A program made the position numbers and the translations under genes. Positions 34,510-45,472 of a stretch of 64,000 bases of DNA are shown piece after piece; the stretch's first letter is position 1, and each line of letters starts with the position of its first letter. Source of the stretch: Cognatishimia sp. WU-CL00825 (GTDB lineage: Bacteria; Pseudomonadota; Alphaproteobacteria; Rhodobacterales; Rhodobacteraceae); NCBI RefSeq assembly GCF_040364665.1, contig NZ_BAABWX010000001.1:2080495-2144494 (forward strand), given 5' to 3'. The notes beneath the pieces were generated by a model. It made no database searches. It was not told the DNA's origin and saw only the letters and a list, made by a program, of their open reading frames with translations.

Positions 34510-34529
34510 CAATTCATTAAAGCTTCGGC

Positions 34530-34826
34530 TTACAGTCCGGTGGACACGTCGATTGTGTTGCCTTCTTCCAGCGTCACATATGCTTTTTTGACATCCTTGC
34601 GGCGGCCGATTGTGCCTTTGAACCGCTTGGTTTTGCCTTTGGTGATTGTCGTGTTAACCGCTTTAACCTTTACACCAAACAGCGCTTCAACAGCTTGTTT
34701 GATCTGTGGTTTGTTGCTGTCGATTGCCACTTCAAACACAACCGCACCGTTTTCAGATGCCATGGTTGCTTTTTCAGTGATGATCGGCTTGCGGATCACG
34801 TCGTAGAATTCAGCCTTCGCGCTCAT
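34530..34826 (-). CDS. rplW: 50S ribosomal protein L23
   Basis: A 98-residue protein at the exit tunnel (trigger factor and SRP docking). [14 protein letters not shown] at the start and [20 protein letters not shown] near the end are typical. Its ATG overlaps the rplD stop by 4 nt. Confidence 0.97.
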   Translation of the reverse strand: MSAKAEFYDVIRKPIITEKATMASENGAVVFEVAIDSNKPQIKQAVEALFGVKVKAVNTTITKGKTKRFKGTIGRRKDVKKAYVTLEEGNTIDVSTGL

Positions 34827-35440
34827 TTCAGTCGAGCCTCCAGTGCTTCGATACCTGCTTTTGTGATCACGAGTGTGTCACGCTTCAGGATATCATAGAC
34901 GTTTGCGCCCATCGTTGGCAGGATATCCAGACCTTCGATGTTGCGGGATGCTTTCAGGAAGTCCTGATTGGCCTCTGTGCCGTCGATGACAAGCGCACGT
35001 TTCCAGCCCAGGTTTGCAACCTGTTTGGCCAGAGCAGCGGTTTTGCCGTCAGCAGCTGCATCTTCGATCACAACCAGTTCGCCGGCTTTCGCTTTGGCGG
35101 ACAGCGCGTGACGCAGACCCAGTTTACGGAACTTCTTGGACAGGTCGTGGCCGTGGCTACGCACAACTGGACCTTTGTAGATACCACCACCGCGGAAGAT
35201 CGGCGCATTGCGGTCACCGTGACGTGCGCCACCGGTGCCTTTTTGGCGATAGATCTTTTTGGTAGAGTAAGAGGTCTCAGACCGTGTTTTCACCTTGTGC
35301 GTACCCGCTTGCGCGTTGTTACGCTGCCAGCGAACGACACGGTGCAGAATGTCTGCACGTGGCTCTAGGCCGAACAGATCCTCAGAGAGGTCAACGGAAC
35401 CGGCTTTGCCGCCGTCGAGTTTGATCACGTCAAGTTTCAT
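34823..35440 (-). CDS. rplD: 50S ribosomal protein L4
   Basis: A 205-residue protein. The extended loop contains [20 protein letters not shown], which reaches the exit tunnel. In E. coli, L4 represses its own operon; no clear equivalent leader structure was identified here. It overlaps both rplC and rplW by 4 nt. Confidence 0.97.
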   Translation of the reverse strand: MKLDVIKLDGGKAGSVDLSEDLFGLEPRADILHRVVRWQRNNAQAGTHKVKTRSETSYSTKKIYRQKGTGGARHGDRNAPIFRGGGIYKGPVVRSHGHDLSKKFRKLGLRHALSAKAKAGELVVIEDAAADGKTAALAKQVANLGWKRALVIDGTEANQDFLKASRNIEGLDILPTMGANVYDILKRDTLVITKAGIEALEARLK

Positions 35441-36162
35441 GCTTCACCACCTTCCGCAGGCGCTTCTGTCGCAGGAGCTTCAGTTGCAGCGGATTTCAGA
35501 GCAGCTGGGAACGGAACGTTCTCAGGCAGTTTCTTTTTCACGGCGTCTTTGACAGTCACCCAACCACCTTTGGAGCCAGGTACGGCGCCTTTGATGAAGA
35601 CCAGGCCACGATCGGCGTCAGTTTTCACAACTTCAAGGTTTTGAGTTGTCACGCGCACAGCACCCATGTGACCCGCCATCTTCTTACCTTTGAAGACGCG
35701 ACCAGGGTTTTGACACTGACCTGTAGAACCATGAGAACGGTGAGAGATCGAAACACCGTGAGACGCACGCAGACCGCCAAAGTTGTGGCGTTTCATCGCA
35801 CCGGCAAAACCTTTACCGATAGATGTGCCCGCAACGTCAACTTTCTGACCTTCGACAAAGTGCTCGGCAGAGATTTCTGCACCGACTTCGATCAGGTTAG
35901 CTTCTTCGACGCGGAATTCCGCAACCTTGCGCTTTGGCGCAACGTTTGCTGCTGCAAAGTGACCGCGCATCGCTTGGGATGTACGCTTTGCTTTCGCAGA
36001 ACCGGCACCCAGCTGAACCGCTGTGTAACCGTCTTTGTCAGTTGTACGCTGAGCCACAACCTGCAGCTCGTCGAGGTGAAGAACGGTCACAGGAATCTGC
36101 TTGCCGTCTTCCATGAACAAGCGGGTCATGCCCACTTTTTTCGCAATAATACCAGAACGCAT
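35437..36162 (-). CDS. rplC: 50S ribosomal protein L3
   Basis: A 241-residue protein with the glutamine-containing loop [23 protein letters not shown] near the peptidyl-transferase centre (the Q is the usual methylation site). The C-terminal extension is Ala/Glu-rich. Overlaps rplD by 4 nt and lies 11 nt after rpsJ. Confidence 0.97.
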   Translation of the reverse strand: MRSGIIAKKVGMTRLFMEDGKQIPVTVLHLDELQVVAQRTTDKDGYTAVQLGAGSAKAKRTSQAMRGHFAAANVAPKRKVAEFRVEEANLIEVGAEISAEHFVEGQKVDVAGTSIGKGFAGAMKRHNFGGLRASHGVSISHRSHGSTGQCQNPGRVFKGKKMAGHMGAVRVTTQNLEVVKTDADRGLVFIKGAVPGSKGGWVTVKDAVKKKLPENVPFPAALKSAATEAPATEAPAEGGEA

Positions 36163-36173
36163 ATCAGAACCCC

Positions 36174-36482
36174 TTAAACTGAGATCTGAACGTCAACGCC
36201 AGCAGCCAGGTCGAGCTTCATCAGCGCGTCCACGGTCTGTGGTGTTGGGTTTACGATGTCGAGCAGACGCTTGTGCGTACGGATCTCGAACTGATCACGA
36301 GATTTCTTATCCACGTGTGGACCACGCAGAACAGTGAATTTCTCGATTTTATTTGGCAGAGGGATCGGGCCACGTACATCAGCGCCGGTGCGCTTTGCAG
36401 TGTTCACGATTTCCTGTGTGCTGGCGTCCAGTACACGGAAGTCGAATGCCTTCAGCCGAATGCGAATATTTTGGCTTTGCAT
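36174..36482 (-). CDS. rpsJ: 30S ribosomal protein S10
   Basis: A 102-residue head protein and NusE transcription factor. [14 protein letters not shown] start (ATG 36482; a TTG two codons upstream is too close to AAGG), [20 protein letters not shown] in the middle. First gene of the S10 block; tuf, normally just upstream, is 4.4 kb away. Confidence 0.97.
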   Translation of the reverse strand: MQSQNIRIRLKAFDFRVLDASTQEIVNTAKRTGADVRGPIPLPNKIEKFTVLRGPHVDKKSRDQFEIRTHKRLLDIVNPTPQTVDALMKLDLAAGVDVQISV

Positions 36483-36605
36483 ATTCAATTTGCCTTCTTA
36501 GGCTTAGAGTTGAGAGGTCGAGGTCACATCATTGCGCCCCCACTTCGAACCCCAAATGGGCCAAGACGAATCTCAGCCCACCATTCACAAGATGTGAATT
36601 GCTGC

Positions 36606-36634
36606 GCAGTACACCTGAAACGCCTATGTGGCAA
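36606..36634 (-). promoter_or_regulatory. Candidate promoter of the rpsJ-rplW block
   Basis: On the minus strand TTGCCA, 17-nt spacer, TACTGC, then GCAGC. About 125 nt upstream of rpsJ. Weak by the E. coli consensus but close in form to the rplB candidate. Confidence 0.4.
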
Positions 36635-36798
36635 GGGATTTTTCGGGGTTTTGACCACGGGGACAGCCCAGACACAAGACCTGGTGGCATTCCGTCACAG
36701 AGCGGCGCAGAAAGGCCATGTTATGCGCCAGATCTCGGGCTTGGCCCCAAACAGCTTTGCCACAAGAGACCCCAAACCCATCGCCCAATCCCCCCACC

Positions 36799-36898
36799 GA
36801 GGTTTCGCGGCGAAACGGTTGCTTCCGCTGCGCACGCAAAGTGAATTTTTGCCTAATTGTACAATTTGTACGTTTCAAGCGCCCAAACGTACGATTCG
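36799..36898 (-). repeat. Dispersed 100-nt two-hairpin element, copy B
   Basis: Inverted relative to copy A (10038-10137). Block 1 (36857-36898) contains GTACGTTT/AAACGTAC and differs from copy A by a few bases in the loop. Block 2 (36799-36822) is identical over 24 nt. Spacing is again 34 nt. Confidence 0.7.
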
Positions 36899-37302
36899 TG
36901 GTTCTTTGCCGCGGCGGTTGGGAGCGCTGAGGCACCTGTTGCATCTTGCTGGACTGCTTTGCGCAGGGGGCGGAGTTTGCAAAGACAAATTCCCGGGCCA
37001 AACCAGACCTTGGCGCGACCTATCCAAGCTGCATTGTAGGTTTCCGAGAGCAGACGCTGGTCGGTTCTGCAGCATTTTAAGCGCAGCATCTTAAGGCAAA
37101 GTAAACTGGCGTTGTTCAGGGTCGCCGATTTTAATACCACTATTCCTCCTTTCAGGGGCAGCTTTTTTCGACAGCAAAGGCCACTTGGACCGTGAAAAGC
37201 TAAAATGGGGCTTGCAGTTCACAAAAATTTAACGCAACCCTGAAAAAAGTGGAATAATTGCGAAAAATACGCAAAAAATCCTATTTAATCGGAGGCGTCT
37301 CT

Positions 37303-38598
37303 ATGTTGATCGAATTTACAGTATCGAACTACAGGTCAATCTCGGAACCAGTTACGTTTTCAGCTGTCGCCAGCGCTGCGGCCACGAAACAGCCGGGTAT
37401 TACCTTCGAGACAGGGAATTCTCTTGCACCACATGTACTGACAAGCGCTGTAGTATTCGGTCCAAACGCATCTGGCAAAAGTTCATTGTTCAAGGCAGTG
37501 GAGTTCTTTGTTAGATTTGTATGCACCTCAGCAAAGAAGGGTAGCCAAGGGGAGGAGATCAAATTTCCTCAGAATAAGGTCGCGCCAGATTGCAAAGATG
37601 CTGCAACTACGATGGAGATGGTGTTCTCTCACGATGGTGAAGTCTTCCAGTATGGATTTTCATTGACCAATGAACGGGTAGTCGACGAATGGTTGTTCGC
37701 CAGAACTTCGAAGCATGGTAGCAAGACGCGAACAATTTTCACCCGTGAGTATGTTGAAGCGTCGGAAAGCTACGAGTGGGTTCTTAACGAGGGACAGTTG
37801 CCCGGAGAGCGTGAAAGTTGGAGGGCGGCGACGCGTGACAATGCTCTGTTTTTTTCTACAGCGGTGCAGTTGAATTCTAAATCTTTGAAAAAGCCATACG
37901 ATTGGATTCGGATGGGCATCCACGTTATTGGCGCAAACCAGAGAATTAGCAAAGATTTTACTGCGCAATTTCTACAAGACGAGAAGTACCGAGATAGGGT
38001 TGTGGATTTTATCCAGGCTCTCGACCTCCCGATCGTAGGTTTTCGCGTTGAAGAGAAGCAAGCCGTCATTCCAGAGAATGCGAAGCAGATTCTATCTGAG
38101 AAAATGCTGTCGGAGCTAGCCAAATCTGTGGAAGACGAAAAAGACTATCGTGTATTTGCAAAGCATAAAAATGCGGCAGGGGACACAGTGGAACTTGCAT
38201 TGGAAGAAGAAAGCGATGGGACCCAAGCGATGTTCGGTATGGCCGGGCCAATCATCGACGTCCTTGAAGATGGGGATACCCTCTTGATCGATGAACTCAG
38301 CAACAGTCTTCATCCATTGGCGCTAAAAGGACTGGTCGGTGTGTTTCACGATAAAAGGCAAAATCCGAAGGGAGCGCAACTAATATTCTCGAGCCATGAA
38401 ACGTCGATCATTTCGAAGAGTTTTATGCATAAGGACCAAATTTGGTTCATCCATCGTCCGGATGCTCAGAATACAGAACTTACACCGCTATCTGACTTCA
38501 AGGTGAGAGAGGTTGAAGCATTTCAACGTGCTTATCTCGGAGGTAAATTTGGGGCGATTCCCAACATCCGGAGGATGCAGAATGCCGGCGCGGAGTGA
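37303..38598 (+). CDS. RloA-like AAA/ABC-type ATPase (AbiL-like system)
   Basis: A 431-residue ATPase of the AAA15/AAA_21 group. It begins EFTVSNYRSI, has a Walker A VFGPNASGKSS (about 51-61), a Walker B LLIDELSNSLHP (about 327-338) and a switch histidine in FSSHET. The start at ATG 37303 has GGAGG 8 nt upstream; the longer frame is rejected. It overlaps a RloB-like gene by 17 nt. RloA/RloB pairs occur in restriction-linked and abortive-infection islands (AbiL-type). The ATPase would act with the Toprim-like partner as an anti-phage system; that role is inferred from family. Confidence 0.82.
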   Translation: MLIEFTVSNYRSISEPVTFSAVASAAATKQPGITFETGNSLAPHVLTSAVVFGPNASGKSSLFKAVEFFVRFVCTSAKKGSQGEEIKFPQNKVAPDCKDAATTMEMVFSHDGEVFQYGFSLTNERVVDEWLFARTSKHGSKTRTIFTREYVEASESYEWVLNEGQLPGERESWRAATRDNALFFSTAVQLNSKSLKKPYDWIRMGIHVIGANQRISKDFTAQFLQDEKYRDRVVDFIQALDLPIVGFRVEEKQAVIPENAKQILSEKMLSELAKSVEDEKDYRVFAKHKNAAGDTVELALEEESDGTQAMFGMAGPIIDVLEDGDTLLIDELSNSLHPLALKGLVGVFHDKRQNPKGAQLIFSSHETSIISKSFMHKDQIWFIHRPDAQNTELTPLSDFKVREVEAFQRAYLGGKFGAIPNIRRMQNAGAE

Positions 38599-39274
38599 CA
38601 AGCTGTTTCAAAAGCGGAAAACCGCAAAAAATCTTAGCCGTCGAACTGCTTCGATTGCGCCTAACCGTCGGGTACTGATCGTCACAGAAGGAGAAGTCAC
38701 CGAAGTCCAGTACTTTGAAGAACTGAAGCGTATTCTTGCCTTGGTGAATGTCGACCTCGATATTTGCGGTAAAGAATGCGACTCTTCTCCCACGGCGGTG
38801 GTGCGTTATGCCATCGCCAGAGCCGATGCAGAGGGTTTGCATAGCAAAGGCGGTTATAACGACGTCTACTGCGTAATCGATCGCGATGATCACAAGGACT
38901 TCCACAAAGCACTTGACCAAATTTTGAATGCGAGCAAACAACGGTCCGCATTCAAAGGCGAGCGGATCGTTGCGGTCGTTTCATACCCATGTTTCGAATA
39001 TTGGCTTCTTCTTCATTTTGCGTTTAGCCGGTCGCCATTCTCAGCTGCAAACGGGAAAACCGCTGCCGAAGTTGTCTCTGCTGAACTCAAAAAACATCCG
39101 CCTTTCGAAGATTACGAAAAGTCTTTGACAAAAGATATGTTGATTAAACTTCGCGGATTAACTGACGATGCAATCGCCAACGCGGCCAAATCATTGGCCG
39201 ATGCGCAAAACACCGGAGAAATGAACCCTTCTTCTACTGTTCATGAACTAGTTGCTGCACTTCGGGCATTGTAG
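38582..39274 (+). CDS. RloB-like Toprim-fold protein
   Basis: A 230-residue protein. Residues 31-46 VLIVTEGEVTEVQYFEEL form a Toprim-like glutamate motif, and VIDRDD at about 98-103 supplies the second acidic cluster. A conserved PCFEYWLLLHF follows at about 139-149. It fits the RloB family, thought to be a nuclease partner of RloA. The start at ATG 38582 has GGAGG 7 nt upstream and overlaps the ATPase gene by 17 nt. Confidence 0.82.
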   Translation: MPARSDKLFQKRKTAKNLSRRTASIAPNRRVLIVTEGEVTEVQYFEELKRILALVNVDLDICGKECDSSPTAVVRYAIARADAEGLHSKGGYNDVYCVIDRDDHKDFHKALDQILNASKQRSAFKGERIVAVVSYPCFEYWLLLHFAFSRSPFSAANGKTAAEVVSAELKKHPPFEDYEKSLTKDMLIKLRGLTDDAIANAAKSLADAQNTGEMNPSSTVHELVAALRAL

Positions 39275-39288
39275 GCAATCCTAGTCCT

Positions 39289-39317
39289 GCGGCTTACTGC
39301 CCATAGCGCCGCCTTTT
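39289..39317 (+). terminator. Weak terminator candidate after the RloB-like gene
   Basis: Short stem GCGGC/GCCGC with a 14-nt loop followed by TTTTC, 14 nt after the RloB-like stop. The stem is only 5 bp. Confidence 0.35.
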
Positions 39318-39649
39318 CATGATGGGCGTTTATGAGTGGTCTTCAGGAAACTTCATATCATTTGACCAGAGACGAGACCGATTACGAATGTCCTCTCTTG
39401 CCAATTTTGCCCGACTATTCTGGGCTTGCAGCGAATGACTTCTTCCCGCCCGACGTGTAAATCGGCCAGGCCCGCTTCAGGCTGTCAGCAGCATCTGGGA
39501 AACTCAGAAAGCCTAGGCACGCCTCGCCTTTGAACGCCCCGCGGCCCCGCGCGCGCCATAGTTTTGATTGTGAGCGCCGAGCGTCTGGGCTAGGTGAGGA
39601 CGGCGGCCAATGTGGTCTGCCGAATGCCTCTGATTTAGAAAGCCCCTCG
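39318..39649. other. Gene-free gap before trmL
   Basis: About 330 bp. An open frame leads into trmL from 39530 but lacks conservation before the TrmL fold. Nothing else supported. Confidence 0.4.
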
Positions 39650-40123
39650 ATGCCTGACCCGCAACTCAAGATCGTCTTGGTGACGCCGGAAATTCCGTGG
39701 AACACCGGGGCCATCGGGCGCACCTGTGTGGCGCTTAATCTCGAGCTGATCCTGATCAAGCCCTTGGGGTTTTCGCTTGATGAAAAATCCGTGCGTCGGG
39801 CGGGAACCGATTATTGGAAACACGTCAAACTTAGCCTGTATGACGATTGGCAAAGCTTTTTAGAGGCCCGCCAGCCAGCGCGTGACAAGCTGTATTTCTT
39901 TGAGGAACACGGCCACCAAAGTGTTTATGCGCCGGACTATGCCGAGGATGGGTATTTGGTGTTTGGTTGTGAGTCAAAAGGCCTGTCGCCCGAGCTGTTA
40001 GAGGGTTTAGATGATCGGATTTTTCATTTGCCGATGCTGGGCACTCATGTGCGGTCGCTTAACCTGGCCAATACCGCCACGGCGGTGATCTATCAGGCCC
40101 TGCGGCCGCAATTGGGCGGCTAG
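39650..40123 (+). CDS. trmL: tRNA (cytidine/uridine-34-2'-O)-methyltransferase TrmL
   Basis: A 157-residue SPOUT methyltransferase that ribose-methylates the wobble base of leucine tRNAs. It has IPWNTGAIGRTC near the N-terminus, FGCESKGLSPELL, and the trefoil-knot segment LPMLGTHVRSLNLANTATAV at the C-terminus. Start ATG 39650 gives the same length as the E. coli enzyme; a 40-codon in-frame extension is not conserved. Confidence 0.88.
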   Translation: MPDPQLKIVLVTPEIPWNTGAIGRTCVALNLELILIKPLGFSLDEKSVRRAGTDYWKHVKLSLYDDWQSFLEARQPARDKLYFFEEHGHQSVYAPDYAEDGYLVFGCESKGLSPELLEGLDDRIFHLPMLGTHVRSLNLANTATAVIYQALRPQLGG

Positions 40124-40228
40124 GCCCGGTTGGCCTGCAATCTGATTGACCAGGTGACCAAAGCGCGATCGCCCCTATCATTTGCCCACTTGGCGCATTA
40201 GGGAAGCAGAACCCTAAGGAGTATGGTG

Positions 40229-40726
40229 ATGGAAGATGTACAAAGCGTGCCCGAGCTGATTGCAGCGGCGCAAATCAGCGCCAAAGCCTTGGCAGAGCCT
40301 CTTTCAGACAGTGCAGATCAAGAGCGATCTGACGCGCAGCGCGCAGCGGTCCGTGCCATTGAGTTGGCGGCAATTGATATCTTTTCGGTGTTTGAAGCGC
40401 GCATGCAGCATCATTTTCGACGTGGGCCATTTGCGCGCAAGCTGAAGGCTTTGCTTTTGGAATGCAAACGGGATGATTTGGCAAAGCGGTTTCACAGGTA
40501 TTACCTGGCGATAAATGTGTTGAAACACGGCAAAGGGTCCAGCCATCGCGAGTTGCTCAAAGCACCGGCGGAATTTCGGGTGCTGACGTCAAACGACGGC
40601 CCCGTTGATGACGAAACACAACGCCCCGCGGCTTTGGTGGATGTGACCGTGCCTGGCTTTTTTGACGCGTTGTGCGACACGTTACTTGAGGCGCATCAGT
40701 TTTTGGAAAAGCGGTCTGGCACCTAG
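40229..40726 (+). CDS. Hypothetical protein
   Basis: A 165-residue helical protein with no recognised family. AAGGAG lies 8 nt before the ATG at 40229, supporting expression. A basic central region (HHFRRGPFARKLKALLLECKR) and a YLAINVLKHGKGSSHREL segment are the most distinctive parts. KHGKG-type segments occur in some HEPN-like proteins, but the R-x4-6-H motif is not clear. It lies after trmL and is followed by a REP-like palindrome and a bidirectional terminator. Confidence 0.6.
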   Translation: MEDVQSVPELIAAAQISAKALAEPLSDSADQERSDAQRAAVRAIELAAIDIFSVFEARMQHHFRRGPFARKLKALLLECKRDDLAKRFHRYYLAINVLKHGKGSSHRELLKAPAEFRVLTSNDGPVDDETQRPAALVDVTVPGFFDALCDTLLEAHQFLEKRSGT

Positions 40727-40730
40727 GGAG

Positions 40731-40755
40731 GATGCCGGGCTGAAGCCCGGCCTAC
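40731..40755 (+). repeat. REP-like palindrome, copy 1
   Basis: GCCGGGC-TGAA-GCCCGGC followed by CTAC, i.e. GTAG at the foot on the other strand, the hallmark of REP elements. Lies between the hypothetical gene and the tuf terminator; related copies lie on the other side of tuf. Confidence 0.7.
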
Positions 40756-40779
40756 GGGGTGCAAAACAATACGCAAAAA

Positions 40780-40801
40780 GGGCCGCTCGTTTGAGCGGCC
40801 C
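40780..40801. terminator. Bidirectional terminator between tuf and the hypothetical gene
   Basis: Perfect 9-bp stem GGGCCGCTC/GAGCGGCCC with a 4-nt loop. T-rich tracts follow on both strands, so it serves both the plus-strand gene and the tuf transcript. Confidence 0.85.
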
Positions 40802-40887
40802 TTTATATTTTTTCACTGGGTGGCTTACGGTGATTTGCTTTGCAATTCACCTATCGCCGTGGCCGAAATCCTTGCGGATGTTCGTCC

Positions 40888-42063
40888 TTACTCAGTGATC
40901 TTGGACACAACGCCGGAACCAACGGTGCGGCCACCTTCGCGGATCGCGAAGCGCAGGCCTTGCTCCATCGCGATAGGCGCGATCAGCTCAACGTCAAATT
41001 TCAGGTTGTCACCAGGCATAACCATTTCTGTGCCTTCTGGCAGAACAACAGTGCCGGTCACGTCAGTTGTACGGAAGTAGAACTGTGGACGGTAGTTGGC
41101 GAAGAATGGCGTGTGACGGCCACCCTCGTCCTTGGTCAGAATATAGGCTTCTGCTTCGAACTTGGTGTGTGGGTTCACGGAACCTGGCTTACACAGAACC
41201 TGACCGCGCTCAACGCCGTCACGGTCAACGCCACGCAGCAATGCGCCGATGTTGTCGCCTGCTTCACCGCGATCCAGCAGTTTGCGGAACATTTCAACAC
41301 CAGTACATGTGGTGGTGGTGGTGTCTTTGATGCCAACGATTTCGATGCTGTCGCCAACATTGATCACGCCACGCTCGACACGGCCAGTCACAACAGTACC
41401 ACGGCCAGAAATCGAGAACACGTCTTCGATTGGCATCAGGAACGGCTCGTCAACCGCACGTGGGGGCTGTGGGATATATTCGTCAACTGCGGCCATCAAC
41501 TCGGCGATTTTCTCTTTGCCGATGTTGTCGTCACGGTCTTCCAAAGCGGCCAGCGCAGAGCCCGCGATGATCGGAATATCGTCGCCTGGGTAATCATAGT
41601 CAGACAGCAGCTCGCGGATTTCCATTTCAACCAGCTCAAGCAGCTCTTCGTCGTCGACTTGGTCCACTTTGTTCATGAAAACAACCATGGCCGGGATGCC
41701 AACCTGACGGCCGAGCAGGATGTGCTCGCGGGTCTGTGGCATGGGGCCGTCAGCGGCGTTCACAACCAGGATCGCGCCGTCCATTTGCGCCGCACCGGTG
41801 ATCATGTTTTTCACGTAGTCCGCGTGACCTGGGCAGTCAACATGCGCATAGTGGCGCGCGTCGGTTTCATACTCAACGTGGGCGGTCGAGATGGTGATGC
41901 CGCGGGCTTTTTCTTCAGGTGCGCCGTCGATTTCGTCATACGCTTTGAAGTCACCATATTGCTTGGTGATCGCTGCTGTCAGCGTGGTTTTACCGTGGTC
42001 AACGTGGCCGATTGTGCCGATGTTGCAGTGCGGTTTGGAACGTTCAAACTTTTCCTTAGCCAT
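40888..42063 (-). CDS. tuf: Elongation factor Tu
   Basis: A 391-residue GTPase that carries aminoacyl-tRNA to the ribosome. G1 GHVDHGKTT (about 18-26), switch I with RGITIS, G3 [11 protein letters not shown]4 NKVD. AGGAGG lies upstream of the start. Last gene of rpsL-rpsG-fusA-tuf; no other tuf copy is in this window. The 82-nt gap to fusA holds two REP-like palindromes. Confidence 0.98.
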   Translation of the reverse strand: MAKEKFERSKPHCNIGTIGHVDHGKTTLTAAITKQYGDFKAYDEIDGAPEEKARGITISTAHVEYETDARHYAHVDCPGHADYVKNMITGAAQMDGAILVVNAADGPMPQTREHILLGRQVGIPAMVVFMNKVDQVDDEELLELVEMEIRELLSDYDYPGDDIPIIAGSALAALEDRDDNIGKEKIAELMAAVDEYIPQPPRAVDEPFLMPIEDVFSISGRGTVVTGRVERGVINVGDSIEIVGIKDTTTTTCTGVEMFRKLLDRGEAGDNIGALLRGVDRDGVERGQVLCKPGSVNPHTKFEAEAYILTKDEGGRHTPFFANYRPQFYFRTTDVTGTVVLPEGTEMVMPGDNLKFDVELIAPIAMEQGLRFAIREGGRTVGSGVVSKITE

Positions 42064-42084
42064 GATGGCCTCCTATTTGGGGAT

Positions 42085-42138
42085 GCCGGGGCTGAAGCCC
42101 GGCCTACAGTGGATGGGTAGGGCGGGCTAAAGCCCGCC
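42085..42138. repeat. Inverted pair of REP-like palindromes between fusA and tuf
   Basis: Copy 2 (about 42085-42107, CCGGG-GCTGAA-GCCCGGCCTAC) matches copy 1 at 40731-40755. Copy 3 (about 42117-42138, GTAGGGCGGGCT-AA-AGCCCGCC) faces it, with the GTAG feet toward each other, forming a BIME-like unit inside a translation operon. Confidence 0.7.
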
Positions 42139-42145
42139 GCCCCCG

Positions 42146-44263
<2,118 letters not shown>

Positions 44264-44282
44264 TGGTCAAAAGCCCCTTGGA

Positions 44283-44753
44283 TTACCAGCGATAGTGGCT
44301 GAATGCTTTGTTCGCATCGGCCATCTTGTGAGTATCTTCGCGCTTCTTAACTGCGTTACCGCGAGAGTTCACCGCATCCAGAAGTTCACCTGCAAGGCGC
44401 TCTTCCATGGTGTTTTCGTTGCGGCCACGGGACGCGTTGATCAACCAGCGGATGGCCAATGCTTCGCGACGCTCTGGACGAACTTCGACAGGAACCTGGT
44501 AGGTTGCACCACCAACACGACGCGAACGAACTTCGACGGACGGTTTGATGTTGTCGAGCGCTTCGTGGAACACTTCCACTGGGGCGCGTTTGATTTTGTT
44601 TTCAACACGGTCTAGCGCGTTGTAAACGATTTTTTCTGCAACCGATTTTTTACCATCGATCATCAGGTTGTTCATGAATTTTGAAAGCACACGATCGCCA
44701 AATTTGGCGTCTGGCAAAATTTCACGTTTTTCTGCGGCGTGACGACGAGACAT
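44283..44753 (-). CDS. rpsG: 30S ribosomal protein S7
   Basis: A 156-residue head-organising protein: [20 protein letters not shown] at the start, the [17 protein letters not shown] loop, and [13 protein letters not shown] at the C-terminus. 12 nt after rpsL. In E. coli, S7 represses the str operon by binding between rpsL and rpsG; this gap is too short to hold the same structure. Confidence 0.97.
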   Translation of the reverse strand: MSRRHAAEKREILPDAKFGDRVLSKFMNNLMIDGKKSVAEKIVYNALDRVENKIKRAPVEVFHEALDNIKPSVEVRSRRVGGATYQVPVEVRPERREALAIRWLINASRGRNENTMEERLAGELLDAVNSRGNAVKKREDTHKMADANKAFSHYRW

Positions 44754-44765
44754 CTAATATTCCTC

Positions 44766-45137
44766 TTACTTAGGACGCTTCGCGCCGTACTTCGAACGAC
44801 GTTGCTTACGGTCTTTAACACCTTGGGTATCCAACACACCGCGCAGGATGTGGTAACGGACACCCGGAAGGTCTTTTACACGACCGCCACGGATCAGAAC
44901 CACAGAGTGCTCCTGAAGGTTGTGGGATTCACCAGGAATGTAAGAGATGACTTCGAAACCGTTGGTCAGGCGAACCTTCGCAACTTTACGCATCGCGGAG
45001 TTCGGTTTCTTAGGAGTTGTTGTGTACACACGTGTGCAAACGCCACGTTTTTGTGGGCACTGCTCTAGGTGCTGCGACTTAGAGCGCTTAATTTTAGGCT
45101 GACGCGGCTTGCGGATCAGCTGTTGGATCGTTGGCAT
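44766..45137 (-). CDS. rpsL: 30S ribosomal protein S12
   Basis: A 123-residue protein: [26 protein letters not shown] and [13 protein letters not shown] are all wild type, with lysines at the positions where streptomycin-resistance changes arise. First gene of the str operon, with a leader of about 220 nt from a strong promoter (45366-45394). Confidence 0.97.
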   Translation of the reverse strand: MPTIQQLIRKPRQPKIKRSKSQHLEQCPQKRGVCTRVYTTTPKKPNSAMRKVAKVRLTNGFEVISYIPGESHNLQEHSVVLIRGGRVKDLPGVRYHILRGVLDTQGVKDRKQRRSKYGAKRPK

Positions 45138-45472
45138 AGGGTAATCCCGTTTCCTAACTATATCTGCATGGGTTGCCCCATACGCTTCTCATTTTTTTCC
45201 TCGCCACATGTGTCCACATAGCGAAAAAGCCGCATACGTTCCCATTCCGAGGTGAACGTCGCGGTTTGTTTCCAGAGGGTCGAAGCAACAAAACTGCTTT
45301 GGACCTTAGCCACTAGAATTTTGATAACGGCACAAGGGTCACCCCCAAAGAGCCGGATAGGCGCGCGTATAGGGGGAGTCGGAGGGTAAGTCAACAGGGG
45401 GAGCGGTTGCGTCATGTCTCTGGTCCTGACATGGTCGGGGCAAAAGACAATCAAACCTCAGAGGGTTTATCA
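45138..45472. other. rpsL leader and divergent intergenic region
   Basis: About 330 bp holding the str-operon promoter (45366-45394) and the 5' leader of rpsL. A 98-codon minus-strand open frame here overlaps the promoter and shows no coding features. The plus-strand gene's ribosome binding site AGAGGG is at its right edge. Confidence 0.5.
45366..45394 (-). promoter_or_regulatory. Promoter of the rpsL-rpsG-fusA-tuf operon
   Basis: On the minus strand TTGACT, exactly 17 nt, TATACG, then GCGCC. The best sigma-70 match in the window, placed about 230 nt upstream of rpsL. Confidence 0.7.

Larger units (their letters stand above)
36483..37302. other. Gene-free gap between rpsJ and the RloA-like gene
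   Basis: About 820 bp. Holds the S10 promoter candidate (36606-36634) and copy B of the 100-nt repeat (36799-36898). The open frames found here show no ribosome binding sites or known motifs. The last roughly 150 bp are AT-richer and probably carry the promoter of the RloA-like gene. Confidence 0.5.

Noticed and set aside
40840-42120. 426-codon plus-strand frame opposite tuf
   Set aside because: Antisense shadow of EF-Tu with low-complexity composition; no start context.
40731-42138. CRISPR array
   Set aside because: Repeats near tuf are palindromic REP-like units without regular spacers; no CRISPR array or cas gene was seen anywhere in the window.
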